Shown: one piece after another, positions 10,692 to 20,827 of the stretch
Layout: each line of letters starts with the position of its first letter
Numbering within the stretch: the stretch's first letter is position 1
Assembly (NCBI GenBank): GCA_032716605.1
Contig: CM064523.1
Location: forward strand, 47,577,064-47,641,063
From: Paralithodes platypus
Lineage: Eukaryota; Arthropoda; Malacostraca; Decapoda; Lithodidae
Direction: 5' to 3'
DNA: 64,000 nt
Made by a program: the position numbers and the translations under genes
Notes under the pieces: model-generated
Told to the model about the DNA's origin: nothing
The model's database searches: none
What the model saw: the letters and a program-made list of their open reading frames with translations, nothing else

Positions 10692-12583
10692 TGTTACGTC
10701 CTGGGATATATAAACACTGGGCTCTTTCTATTGGACTAGGTATGCGGCAACAAGCAACAACGGAAAATGCTAGATCCAACCCTTATCTATAAACCCAGGC
10801 AACAAACCACCCTAAACCGTCAAGAGTCCTGCCTGGACAACGAGGTATCCTATGACTCGGTTACAGGGTGCACGCTCTATAGACTGCTGATAGTCAAGCA
10901 GGCTATATAAAAGATCACACAATTAAGTTGACTTAAAGCTTCAAGGAAAAGATAGATAACGGAATTAAATTACAGAAACAATTTAATAACAAACTAGAAG
11001 AAAGTACATTTAACGTTACGTTAATTAATACAACTAAACACCCCTGCATGAAAGAAGGTGAAAGCTAACAGTCCTCAAAACATCGTACAGGTAGACAAGA
11101 TGCGGGTTTCTAAACTGCATGCGGCTACTGTAGGATCTGATGCTTAGCAAAGAAAGTACGTTACGGATTTAGAGAACTCTTAACTCATGAGCAGGAATAA
11201 ATACTAGTGATAGGACATACAGTGCATAATGGCATAGGTATAATTAAATAAAGGCAGCAACTCGCAACATAACCACATACAGCTGTGCTTCTCACTCTTA
11301 GTCAGGCAAGCCTGCTCGGACAGAGTCTTTAAGCCACACCCTGACTCACAATGCTCACAAAAACGGGGCACAATAACAAGCATACCGAGATAATAAACCC
11401 CTAGCTGTTAATCTGCCAGGTGGCAGAGGTCTAGCCGGAAGGATATAGGCTTCAGATACCCGGGCTGAGCCACCTGCTCTAGCCTAGGAACGTTCCCAGG
11501 TCTGTGCACCAAATTACTCTAATTGAAAGGGTGCTCTCTTGAGAGACTCAGATCGCAAGTATCTGACTCTCTCCTGGCGACCCTAAAACAAAAGCAAGAC
11601 ATGCTAGCGCAGTGCTGAGTGGACTAGGCAATGGCCCTCACACAACACAATGCTAGACACACAGGGACACAGACAAGAAAATGCCCCCAGACTCCCACGG
11701 GTATCCTAGTAAAGTCGTGCGGGTCCACGGGACTCGCACCAGCAGACTTTACTTAAAGGATTGCAAAAAACCTACCCTCCGGTCTAGCCCCTGCTAACCT
11801 GACACAAGAACACACCAGCAAGCATGAAACCACCAAATATGAGACAACAAAAAAGCTTCCTAGGTCTCATTAACAATTACATCCCTGCATAAGGCCAAAA
11901 ATCCTATCTAGTTATCTGAGAGCTCGTCGTTAATACAATAATATATATAAGGTCTATCAAGGGGATGGGATAATTAAATAGATTGGTGAAGTAGTGGAAA
12001 GAAGGTATACAAAGTAAGAGAGAACGTTTCTAAGTGGGGTTGAGAGGGATAGATATCAAGGGGGTCCGAAGGGTACGACAATGAGTTGAGCTCTGAGTCT
12101 TGGATCTGTCTGGACCCCCCCCCCCCTAGGCATGCAGAATACATCCCAGGCTTGGCAACACTCAACACAGTTGCCTGGTCAAAATCCTCTACCCCGTGCG
12201 TGAGTCGAAACTAAGCCTAACGTTGCAATCAAATGCATGTGGCAGCGCTTCAGGCTCGTCCCAAGCTGGTCTCTCTGCGCGAAGCAACGTCCCAAGCCGG
12301 TCTCTCTCTCCCGCTCGTCTCTTCCCGCTCTCACTAGACTTACATCTTATATTATAATGAAACAATCAACTATCGAGAATAAAATATACTAAGATGCGTT
12401 GGTTAAGAATAAGGGCAGCTTGAAGCTGTGAAACAACATAAGAATATCCCAGACATTAGTTACATTGTCGTAGGATATATACTAAGGGAAAGCCTGCCGG
12501 CCGGCTACCACCAGCCGGTTTCTAAACGGCTGGGCAGCCGACACGCGCGCATGCCCGCACGTGGTTACTATGCAGAAGCGTCA
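10692..12583 (-). repeat. 3' LTR of gypsy element 1
   Basis: About 1.89 kb, bounded by tgttacg (10692) and gcgtca (12583). It is colinear with 18243-19368 but holds an extra segment (about 11552-12337) that the 5' LTR lacks. It contains the lineage hairpin at 11541-11573. Part of the LTR (tccaatagaaagagccc / gttggatctag when reversed) aligns with the other LTRs of the window. Confidence 0.92.
11541..11573 (-). other. Conserved LTR hairpin (gypsy element 1)
   Basis: A 13-base arm (11541-11553) pairs with 11561-11573 around a 7-base loop; one internal mismatch. Compared with the copies at 20828-20860 and 31276-31308, paired positions change together (C-G to T-A in the inner stem here), which argues for a selected structure rather than chance. 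Confidence 0.65.
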
Positions 12584-12600
12584 CACCTCCCCCAAGATAT
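12584..12600 (-). other. Polypurine tract of gypsy element 1
   Basis: Immediately inside the 3' LTR, the minus strand reads atcttgggggaggtg directly before the LTR. Such a purine run primes plus-strand DNA synthesis in LTR elements. Confidence 0.7.
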
Positions 12601-12913
12601 AAGACCCTTGACTAAGTTCTTCATATCTAACAGAAAGCTTCTCATAGTACCACACACTGTTGCGACACAAGGCACTATATATAAACAAAATAAATAGACT
12701 GTTGCGCTTCACTGAGCAAGTTCAACTAACTCAGCGACAATAAGCGAAAACATTCAACTTAGATACTGCTACAACATCTTATACAAAATTCTACACGTTA
12801 TAAAAAATAAAGAGTTTTTATAAGGTTTTTGCTTTTTAAATTTTTGTTTTTTTTCGGCTGAACTACAGTGACAACCTATTTCCTCCACACTCAACCCTCA
12901 ATCCTGTGGCAGT
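12601..12913 (-). other. 3' untranslated region of gypsy element 1
   Basis: About 300 bases between the polypurine tract and the end of RNase H. Contains an AT-rich stretch near 12790-12860 and no frame of interest. Confidence 0.6.
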
Positions 12914-14740
12914 CTAACCAACATCATCCACCCTTGATAGACAATCCGCTATCACGTTATCAGAACCGGCAATATGGGGTATGTCCAGATTATACTCCTG
13001 AAGCATGAGTGACCACCTGGTCAGCCTCATATTCCGGTTATGAAACTGATTCAAGAATTTCAGAGGGTGATGATCGGTATAAACCACTATGACTGGTCCG
13101 AAAGCAGGAACATATACATCGAAGTGCCTGAGCGCCAGCACTATTGCCAGGAGTTCTTTTTCAATTACAGAGTAATTCCTTTGTGCACTATTGAATTTTT
13201 TACTGTACAAACTCACTGGATGTTCGATACCTTCATCATCTGTCTGTAACAAGACAGCCCCAGCCCCTACGCCACTGGCATCAGTCGCCAGCTGAAAAGG
13301 TCTGCTGAAGTCCGGGGCCCTGAGTATGGGGTGGGTATATAACAGGTGTTTTACCAAGGAAAACGCCTCTGCACACTCAGGAGACCACCGGAACTTCTTG
13401 TCCTTAGATAATAAGTCAGTTAAAGGTGCAAGTACAGTCGAATAGCCTTTGATGAAGCGACGATAATAGCCTATCATACCTAGAAACCGCATGATTTGTT
13501 TCTTAGTCGTAGGCTGGGGAAACTGATCGATGGCTTTGATCTTTGTCTGTGGAGGGCACACCTGACCCATCCCCACCTCGAACCCCAGGTACAAAACTGT
13601 GGCTTTGACAAAATCGCACTTACCCAGGTTTACCACCAAACCTGCTTCATTCAGTTTATTAAAAAGCTGTCCGATGTGAGCACAGTGACTGTTAAAATCA
13701 TCGTCGTATATTATGACATCATCTAGGTACACCGTACAGTTGGGAATGTCGGCTACAATGTCGTTCATTAATTTCTGAAACGTTGCAGGGGCATTTTTCA
13801 GCCCGTATGGCATAACATGGCAACGATATGTGGCACCGTCCACCACAAACCCACACACCTCTCGCGCTCGCTCAGACAAGGGCACTTGCCAATATCCCTT
13901 AACAAGGTCTAACTTAGTGAGGAACTTGGCTTTTCCTATCTTATCCACACTGTCGTCCACGCGAGGGAGAGGGTAGGCATTTGTGGGGGTTAATCCATTC
14001 AACCTGCGGAAATCTATACAAAACCGCACCTTGCCATCTGGTTTGGGCTGCAGTGTGACTGGGGAAGTCCACCTTACTGCACCCTCAGAAATCAGCCCAC
14101 GTTTCAGCATATAATCCAGCTCTTCCCTAAGTGCTGGTAATTTAATAGGGGGAACACGGTATGGCACTGATTTAAAGGGCAGGTGGTCCCCAACATCGAC
14201 ATCGTGCACTGCTTGAGTAGTGAGGCCAGGATGCTCTGTGAAAACAGCTGGGTTTGAATCAAACAAGTGCTGCACAGCTACACGTTGTTGCTCAGGCAGG
14301 TGCAATATCAACTCGTGAGCCACTTGTCTAGAATTCCCCGCCCACTGATCCGCGGAAACATGACAATCCCAATTATCCTCCCCCGCAGCTTGACTGTCCC
14401 TTCCTCCTTCTCCACCACGATCGCTGCAGATCAACACCGGGACAGTGAGAGGCTCGGAGGGGCGCCTCACATACTCTTTCCTCAGATTTACATGGCAAAG
14501 TTGGTTCTTTTTCTTACGATCAGGAGTAGCTACTAAATAGTCGAGATCAGAAACCTTCCTTACAACCCAATACGGACCAGAATACTTGGCAGACAAGGGG
14601 TGTCCCACCAGAGGCAGTAGTATCAGTACCTCCTGATCTACTTCAAACTCCCTCAGCTTCACCTTCTGGTCGTATCTGTCCTTCATCTGAGCTTGTGAAC
14701 TCTTAAGGTTCCGACCTGCTACCTCCAGGCTCTTTAGCAT
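12914..14740 (-). CDS. pol: Integrase GPY/F module, reverse transcriptase and RNase H of gypsy element 1
   Basis: The 608-residue frame begins with the integrase C-terminal module (KYSGPYWVVRKVSDLDYLV, about residues 53-71), then a linker (HLPEQQRVAVQHLF, FTEHPGLTTQAVHDVDVGDH), then RT: LTKLDLVKGYWQVPL (motif A Asp), MPYGLKNAPATFQKLM, VYLDDVIIY (catalytic LDD), then RNase H: LATDASGVGAG, SVIEKELLAI, YTDHHPLKFL. All catalytic acidic residues I looked for are present. The Met at 14740 is probably internal: the same frame runs up to 14779, where one TGA separates it from the integrase core. The natural product is one integrase-RT polyprotein. The single stop could be a CGA or TGG codon changed to TGA. 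Confidence 0.93.
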   Translation of the reverse strand: MLKSLEVAGRNLKSSQAQMKDRYDQKVKLREFEVDQEVLILLPLVGHPLSAKYSGPYWVVRKVSDLDYLVATPDRKKKNQLCHVNLRKEYVRRPSEPLTVPVLICSDRGGEGGRDSQAAGEDNWDCHVSADQWAGNSRQVAHELILHLPEQQRVAVQHLFDSNPAVFTEHPGLTTQAVHDVDVGDHLPFKSVPYRVPPIKLPALREELDYMLKRGLISEGAVRWTSPVTLQPKPDGKVRFCIDFRRLNGLTPTNAYPLPRVDDSVDKIGKAKFLTKLDLVKGYWQVPLSERAREVCGFVVDGATYRCHVMPYGLKNAPATFQKLMNDIVADIPNCTVYLDDVIIYDDDFNSHCAHIGQLFNKLNEAGLVVNLGKCDFVKATVLYLGFEVGMGQVCPPQTKIKAIDQFPQPTTKKQIMRFLGMIGYYRRFIKGYSTVLAPLTDLLSKDKKFRWSPECAEAFSLVKHLLYTHPILRAPDFSRPFQLATDASGVGAGAVLLQTDDEGIEHPVSLYSKKFNSAQRNYSVIEKELLAIVLALRHFDVYVPAFGPVIVVYTDHHPLKFLNQFHNRNMRLTRWSLMLQEYNLDIPHIAGSDNVIADCLSRVDDVG

Positions 14741-14776
14741 TCTCTCACGGCTTTCAACAACATACTTTAGAAGCGA

Positions 14777-15703
14777 TCATGGCTTTGTGACTCCCTCCCA
14801 GATCTCCTTGACTATGTGGAGGGGCCCCCTGACCCTGTGTCCAAAAACCAACTCGTTCGGGCTAAATCCCAAGCTCTCCCCAGGTACTTCTCTCGCAGCA
14901 AATAAAACGTATGGGAGACCTAGATCCCAGTCCTTCCCATTTTCCATGCAATAACACCGCAACTTACTCTTGAGAGTCGAGTGCCACCTTTCCAAAAGTC
15001 CCTGACTCTCGGGATGGTAGGCAGATGACACCACAGACACTATCCCATGTTGCTGCATGGTCTGCTTAAACAGAGCAGAAGTAAAATTGGATCCCTGATC
15101 AGACTGGATCTCCTGAGGGTAGCCATAACGAGAGAAATAGACAAGTAGGTTTTTGACAACAGTCTTAGCCATCCCGTTGCGCATGGGGTAAGCATCTGGA
15201 TACCGTGTTGCTACATCCATTACAGTTAGTAAAAATTTATTGCAGGCACTAATGGGGGGCAATGGGCCAACCATATCGATAACTACTTTGCTGAAGGGCG
15301 GCCCAATGACAGGGATGGGTTGTAACGGGGCTCTCGGGATGACCTGATTGGGTTTCCCAACAACTTGACAAGTGTGACACTGTGACACCCATGACACGAC
15401 ACTCGCCTTTAACCCAGGCCACCAGAAAAGCTTGCTCAGAGCTGCCTCCGTCTTACGTGCCCCCAGGTGCCCTGCCAAAGGCACATCATGAGCTAATCTC
15501 AATAAGCTCTCACGGCACACCCTCGGTACTACTAACTGGTTCACTAATCCTGACCCGCCATCCCACTTTTTCTTGGGATCCTGATGTCTCCGATACAAGA
15601 TCCCCTCGGACAAGAAAAAATCACCAGGCTGCGCATCCCCATCGCTCTCCAGTTCGACAGCACCATTACCACACGCCCTGACTTCAGGATCTTCCAGCTG
15701 CAA
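14777..15703 (-). CDS. pol: Integrase zinc-binding domain and catalytic core of gypsy element 1
   Basis: The frame carries the HHCC zinc domain (HDVPLAGHLGARKTEAAL ... CHTCQ) and the DDE core: VVIDMVGPLPP (Asp), SDQGSNFTSALF (Asp), HPESQGLLERWHSTLK (Glu), and ends NELVFGHRVRGPL. It is in the same frame as the RT region, divided only by the TGA at 14777-14779. It lies directly downstream of protease, so integrase precedes RT. The start is not ATG: the frame opens in an overlap with the gag-protease frame (about 15684-15752), reached by a +1 (or -2) shift; no classical -1 slippery heptamer is visible there, so the shift may be mutation or an unusual recoding site. Confidence 0.92.
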   Translation of the reverse strand: MQLEDPEVRACGNGAVELESDGDAQPGDFFLSEGILYRRHQDPKKKWDGGSGLVNQLVVPRVCRESLLRLAHDVPLAGHLGARKTEAALSKLFWWPGLKASVVSWVSQCHTCQVVGKPNQVIPRAPLQPIPVIGPPFSKVVIDMVGPLPPISACNKFLLTVMDVATRYPDAYPMRNGMAKTVVKNLLVYFSRYGYPQEIQSDQGSNFTSALFKQTMQQHGIVSVVSSAYHPESQGLLERWHSTLKSKLRCYCMENGKDWDLGLPYVLFAAREVPGESLGFSPNELVFGHRVRGPLHIVKEIWEGVTKP

Positions 15704-17345
15704 GGAACATATCAGCAGGTGCGAGATTATCCAGGTTCATCTTAAATAATTTATTTCCACCTCCAATGTCCCGCTGAGCCATCCTTTCCTCACGCTGCGC
15801 ATAACGATGCTGTCGCTGAGTCTTTTCCTGACCTGCACCTGCACTAGCGGTGACAGGCCCCGGGGCCTCTCCAGACTCTAACATAGGTGCCAATAATGAG
15901 TCACCAAGAAACACTGCCGGCTCAAAACTCTCCAATTGACCAACACTTCCCGTTTTCTTGTGACCTTTCCTCCGCGGTTTGATAGACTGAGGTGGTGGCT
16001 GCAAGGCTCCGGATGTCTGAGAACGCATCACAACACACGGCATGGTTTGTACGCTACACTTCTCAACCCACTCCTGTTCCTCCCTACTAACGTCGGCCGC
16101 CTTCTCGGCAACGACCAAGGGTGAAACCTTAGAAGCAGGCACCGCAAAGTCGTTGCCGAGGAGGAGGTAGACGCCCCCAACAGGCAAGTTCTCTACAATT
16201 CCTACATCCAGCTCCTTCGCCACACCACCCACCTCCAGCTCCATCCGCACCAGCGGGTACGACTTCGTAGCATTGATCCCCTGAACTACCACCACCCGAG
16301 CAGCGTTAGTCGGTCTACCAGTAAAGTTCTTTAACAAGGTCTGAGAAGCCCCCGTATCACGCAATAGCTTAACTCCTCGCCTTTCGCCAGCCCACCTCAC
16401 AAAACCATGCCCTCTATGACCCCCAAAGACGTCACGGACAGGGTTCGAGCCTTCCGGACTCTTGAACACAGGCTGTGTCCCACCCTCTGACGAACTACCC
16501 TTGGCAAACTCAGAAGATATAGGCGACACCCCTATGCTGCGGGCCAATGACACAACCTTGTTTGGTGGCTTGTTCGGACAAGCATTTGCAAAGTGACCCT
16601 CCTTGTGACATACGAAACACTCTTTACTCTTTGGTTTCCCTTGGGAGTTGGAGGTACCATTAGACTTCTTATATGGGACGGTATTTGGTTTATGTTCAGT
16701 TTTATTGTCAGTGCTAGATGGTTTTGTGTATTTATGTGTATCAAAATTCTTGGGAGGGGGAGGGGTACGATCCTTTGCACCCGTCTCACTCCTAGCTGCT
16801 GCTCCGCACCCTCGAATTAATGACAGTCGGAGGTCAGCCATTTCTGCTGCCTCCTGGAGAGTTCTAGGATTTTTTTCCTTTATATTTAATGTTAAGTCCC
16901 CGCCTGTGCACTTAAAGAACTGCTCCAAGAGAACCAGCTCACTCAACTCCTCAAAAGTAGCTGCCCTCTCAGAACGCAGCCAATGTCGTAGTGCATCAGA
17001 CAAGTCCCGGGCGTGTTCTAGGAAGGTACTATCCTTGCCCTTAGTAACACCCCGAAACTTCAAGCGGTAAGTTTCTGGTTGTAACTCATAGGCCCGTAGC
17101 ACAACCTTCTTTAGCTCATCATAAACTACACAGGACTCTAAAGGTAGTGCATCATACGCTTTTAGCCCCTTTCCTAGGAGTCTTGATGAAACTAATGCTG
17201 CCCACTTTTCCTGAGGCCACTGGTGTTCCTGACACTTCTTCTCAAATCGCATAAAAAACTCAGCCACACATAATTCATCGAACACAGAAACTAGTTTAAG
17301 CAGGTGCGACAATGATTGGTCCCAATGTCTGTTACCTCCCCCAAT
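15684..17345 (-). CDS. gag-pro: Gag capsid, zinc knuckle and aspartic protease of gypsy element 1
   Basis: From about 17345 the frame reads a retrotransposon capsid region (VFDELCVAEFFMRFEKKCQE, WAALVSSRLLGKGLKAYDAL, TLQEAAEMADLRLSLIRG), then a CCHC zinc knuckle CFVCHKEGHFANAC, then a protease with the active-site motif LLRDTGASQTLL and the flap-like LLLGNDFAVP. The frame runs further open upstream (to 17519) but that part is the wrong phase of the coiled-coil region, so the useful start is the frameshift near 17345. The basic segment after protease (IKPRRKGHKK) leads to the overlap with integrase. Intact except for the upstream frameshift. Confidence 0.88.
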   Translation of the reverse strand: MGGGNRHWDQSLSHLLKLVSVFDELCVAEFFMRFEKKCQEHQWPQEKWAALVSSRLLGKGLKAYDALPLESCVVYDELKKVVLRAYELQPETYRLKFRGVTKGKDSTFLEHARDLSDALRHWLRSERAATFEELSELVLLEQFFKCTGGDLTLNIKEKNPRTLQEAAEMADLRLSLIRGCGAAARSETGAKDRTPPPPKNFDTHKYTKPSSTDNKTEHKPNTVPYKKSNGTSNSQGKPKSKECFVCHKEGHFANACPNKPPNKVVSLARSIGVSPISSEFAKGSSSEGGTQPVFKSPEGSNPVRDVFGGHRGHGFVRWAGERRGVKLLRDTGASQTLLKNFTGRPTNAARVVVVQGINATKSYPLVRMELEVGGVAKELDVGIVENLPVGGVYLLLGNDFAVPASKVSPLVVAEKAADVSREEQEWVEKCSVQTMPCVVMRSQTSGALQPPPQSIKPRRKGHKKTGSVGQLESFEPAVFLGDSLLAPMLESGEAPGPVTASAGAGQEKTQRQHRYAQREERMAQRDIGGGNKLFKMNLDNLAPADMFLAAGRS

Positions 17346-17595
17346 ATCTCTCCAGCTCCCTGTCAGCCCGATACCTAGTAGATTCTGCCTGCAGTTCAGC
17401 CTCTCGTATAGCTGTTCTCTCTGCAGCCTCAGCCTGAGCTCTAGCAACCTCAGCCTGCACACTAAACTGTCTTTCGGCGGCCTCAACCTGAGCTCTAGCC
17501 TGTCTTTCGGCGGCCTCAACCTTGGCTATCTCAAGCCGAAACAACAAATCTGGAGTCAACCCTTGAGGAGGGGAAGGTGCATTTAATGGAGAGGG
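17332..17595 (-). pseudogene. Gag coiled-coil segment of gypsy element 1
   Basis: Read from about 17595: SPPQGLTPDLLFRLEIAKVE followed by repeats of AEAAERQ / VEAAERQAR heptad-like units, then ESTRYRADRELERYW. It is a strongly predicted-looking coiled coil, followed by a frameshift at about 17340 into the capsid frame. The second gypsy element has the homologous coil (QGLTPEMLFQLELAKLKQQE) at about 57690-57900, which shows this piece is part of gag in the family. Confidence 0.8.
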
Positions 17596-17755
17596 TCCCT
17601 GTGATTGAATTCCATGCTGCCATTGACCATCAACTTGGGGTATGTACTAAATTCAGGCACCCTGACGTTTGATATGGGGGTAGAGTGGAGGGGGGGCTGG
17701 GGACCGGGGCCCCCAGTCGCCTCTCCACCCAGGTCTCTCCCTTCTAAACCCAATA

Positions 17756-18031
17756 TCATATTTGAACTGTTTTACCTGCATTTATTTTAATTTTTATTGC
17801 GCAAGTCCTCAGCTGATCTTTCCTCATGCCACTTAAACCCTGGTGACCCAGAAGACCTGCCACACACTTTAAGCCATACTTATTCAGCTTCAACACCCTG
17901 GCAGCGGTAAGGGGCACATCTAAAAATCTTCTGGCACCCTCCTCGCTATCGACTAGCCACTCCACAGGTCTTTCTCCCTCCGAGCCCGTATCGTGACCTG
18001 ACCCATCACTGTGTTCCGATGTATTAGACAT
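17756..18031 (-). CDS. gag: Gag N-terminal domain of gypsy element 1
   Basis: A 91-residue frame starting MSNTSEHSDGSGHDTGSE. Its core, VDSEEGARRFLDVPLTAARV then KYGLKCVAGLLGHQGLSGM, matches the start of gag in the second gypsy element (57260 on: NSEEDARIF, RYGLQCVATVLGFSGTSGM). The spacing of L/G residues faintly recalls a SAP-like helix-turn motif, but this is inference. It stops after about 91 codons; frameshifts separate it from the coiled coil. ATG at 18031 is about 210 bases downstream of the 5' LTR, a normal position for gag. Confidence 0.8.
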   Translation of the reverse strand: MSNTSEHSDGSGHDTGSEGERPVEWLVDSEEGARRFLDVPLTAARVLKLNKYGLKCVAGLLGHQGLSGMRKDQLRTCAIKIKINAGKTVQI

Positions 18032-18224
18032 GTTTGTGTACTGCAGTAATCACGGTTATAGAATGTGCCTTATCTCCTATGCAAGTATGTATATACTAAT
18101 GTTATTTAAAGTCTTTAATGTGTTATATTGGTTGCTTCAAAAAAAAAATCTATGTCCACTGTATTCCACTAATCATAAGGAATCTCAAAACAAATGACCA
18201 CTATATTCCTGTGTTCAGTAAATC

Positions 18225-18242
18225 CTATGCAAGGTTGCCATT
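18225..18242 (-). other. Primer-binding site of gypsy element 1
   Basis: Directly after the 5' LTR the minus strand reads aatggcaaccttgcatag; the second element has aatggcgaccttagacc at the same place. The shared tggcRacctt block is the likely tRNA primer site. Primer tRNA not identified. Confidence 0.65.
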
Positions 18243-19368
18243 TGTTACGTCCTGGGATATATAAACACTGGGCTCTTTCTATTGGACTAGGTATGCGGCA
18301 ACAAGCAACAACGGAAAACGCTAGATCCAACCCTTATCTATAAACCCAGGCAACAAACCACCCTAAACCGTCAAGAGTCCTGCCTGGACAACGAGGTATC
18401 CTATGACTCGGTTACAGGGTGCACACACTATAGACTGCTGATAGTCAAGCAGGCTATATAAAAGATCACACAATTAAGTTGACTTAAAGCTTCAAGGAAA
18501 AGATAGATAACGGAATTAAATTGCAGAAACAATTTAATAACAAACTAGAAGAAAGTACATTTAACGTTACGTTAATTAATACAACTAAACACCCCTGCGT
18601 GAAAGAAGGTGAAAGCAAACAGTCCTCAAAACATCGTACAGGTACACAAGATGCGGGTTTCTAAACTGCATGCGGCTACTGTAGGATCTGATGCTTAGCA
18701 AAGAAAGTACGTTACGGATTTAGAGAACTCTTAACTCATAAGCAGGAATAAATACTAGTGATAGGACATACAGTGTACAATGGCATAGATATAATTAAAT
18801 AAAGGCAGCAACTCGCAACATAACCACATACAGGTGTGCTTCTCACTCTTAGTCAGGCAAGCCTGCTCGGACAGAGTCTCTAAGCCACACCCTGACTCAC
18901 AATGCTCACAAAAACGGTAAACTGTGGCACAATAACAAGCATACAGAGATAATAAACCCCTAGCTGTTAATCTGCCAGGTGGCAGAGGTCTAGCCGGAAG
19001 GATATAGGCTTCGGATACCCGGGCTGAGCCACCTGCTCTAGCCTAGGGACGTTCCTAGGTCTGTGCGCCAAATTACTCTAATTGAAAGGGTGCTCTCTTG
19101 AGAGACTCAGCTCTCACTAGACTTACATCTTATATATTATAATGAAACAATCAACTATCGAGAATAAAATATACTAAGATGCGTTGGTTAAGAATAAGGG
19201 CAGCTTCAAGCTGTGAAACAACATAAGAATATCCCAGACATTAGTTACATTGTCGTAGGATATATACTAAGGGAAAGCCTGGCGGCCGGCTACCACCAGC
19301 CGGTTTCTAAACGGCTGGGCAGCCGACGCGCGCGCATGCCCGCACGTGGTTACTATGCCGAAGCGTCA
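18243..19368 (-). repeat. 5' LTR of gypsy element 1 (internally deleted)
   Basis: About 1.13 kb. It starts tgttacg and ends gcgtca, followed by the target duplication GTCT. Colinear and nearly identical with 10692-12583 except for the absence of about 780 bases; the deletion joins gagactcag (18xxx, equal to 11543-11551) to ctctcactag (equal to 12338 on) at about 19109. The deletion starts inside the conserved hairpin. Confidence 0.9.
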
Positions 19369-20267
19369 GTCTATTATCAAAAAAACGGAAACTGTGTGAA
19401 TATTAAGATGCAAGGTAAACAGTGTAGGCTACTACTGACATCATGCCATATCCTGTGTGATTATTATATAAATCCACAAACAGAAACAACCCCCTAAAAT
19501 ACATGAGTCTAGACCATTACCTCTATAGGTGAATAATAGCCTACATAATTTGTACTTTATTACATAATGTCTCTTTAGCAATTATAAGCCTAGGCTATGC
19601 CTACTCTTTTATTTGTGTACTATGATAATATTATGAACCCTTAACTGGCGGCGCGCAACTTATGTCGAGTGAAATAAATATGGACTATGTGGCGGTGCAC
19701 AACTTATGTCGACCGCCATTTTCAGCACGTAATGTTGCTGAGAGAGAGAGCTGAGCGGTGGGACGAGCGTAGCAACGCTATGACCGGTCCCCACGACCAC
19801 CGTGGACCAACTGAACTGTATCCCACCCTTCTCCCCCCTTTCTCACTTTGTGACGCATGTCCACGTGTGAGCATGCTGTACAGAACGCCTAGTCATGCCC
19901 CACTCTCGCTAGGATCGTCAGGCCAGGAACTTTGGCTGTAGTCTATGTAGAGTTCCCTAACTTAGTTTGTGTGAGCCGTTGTACTATAAGTATTATGAAT
20001 ATGTATTTTGTTTTCATCTGAGTCAACGAGTTCTATTTTATATCATTAGTTATAAGTATTGTGTGTAAAACTTATTTGTAATGATGGGAAGAGAAACAGC
20101 CACAGTTAGGGGTCAGTGGGTACGCCAGGCAGGAGGTAGGCCTAACTCACTCGCATTCCTCCTCCCTCAGTGCTAGGGGAGCCTTTGTGTATCCCAGAGG
20201 AGAGAGAAATTACGTAATGGTTGTCAGTGGGCGGTCCTTAGTAGTTCACGTTGGGCTCACTAGAGGG

Positions 20268-20315
20268 CCGGGTATAAAAGGGAAGTCTAGCCATTTTTTC
20301 ATCAGAACTCATTAG
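20268..20315 (+). promoter_or_regulatory. Likely core promoter in the solo LTR
   Basis: gggtataaaaggg at about 20270-20282 is a good TATA box, and a start-site-like tcatcagaactcatt follows at the expected distance. The minus-strand relatives were not checked base by base, so this rests on motif and spacing alone. Confidence 0.5.
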
Positions 20316-20827
20316 GCAGAGTGACTTCTCATTTCCCTTGCTAACTATATATATTCTTCTGACTGATGGGAACTTTCTCTACTACCTTACATTCTTATCT
20401 CCTCTTTTCCCTACCCTGTTTAACTTCCATGGTCCCGTTGGTGCAGAGCTAGTCAGCCAACGTATTATCGCTTGAGTTCTCACGAGATACTTGCCTATTA
20501 GATAGCCTATTTTGGAAGGGTTGACTTAGAATAGGATTGATTTATGTTTGTTGCACTTGTATATGCATTTCCCTGTGTGTTATTATTATTATTCCTGTTT
20601 TCTGCTAGTCTAGGTAATGCTAGACTGGGGTAAGGCTTTTCTGTGTTACGAGTTGTTGTTTAATGCAGTGGTTAAGCGATAAACCTGCATACTCGTTTCG
20701 GTTCAGTGAAGCCTAGGTTGTCTTCGCGGCTGACTGTATTGAGTTAATAATTTACAGTGTGTGAGGGCAAGAGCCTAACCACCCTGTATTTTATTAACAG
20801 TTTGTTTTTACTTTGTCAAGCAGCTGG

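Larger units (their letters stand above)
10688..19372 (-). mobile_element. Complete Ty3/gypsy LTR retrotransposon with Gmr1-type pol order
   Basis: An 8677-bp element lies between 4-bp target duplications GTCT (10688-10691 and 19369-19372). LTRs start tgttacg and end gcgtca on the plus strand. Reading on the minus strand: 5' LTR, primer-binding site, gag, protease, integrase (zinc domain, core, GPY/F), RT, RNase H, polypurine tract, 3' LTR. Integrase before RT is the copia-like order that, within Ty3/gypsy, is known from the Gmr1 lineage. The two LTRs are very similar by eye apart from one ~780-bp deletion, so insertion is fairly recent. Gag is frameshifted and pol has one stop, so this copy is not autonomous. 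Confidence 0.92.

Noticed and set aside
16648..17070. 140-codon plus-strand frame
   Set aside because: Antisense of gypsy gag capsid and knuckle region.
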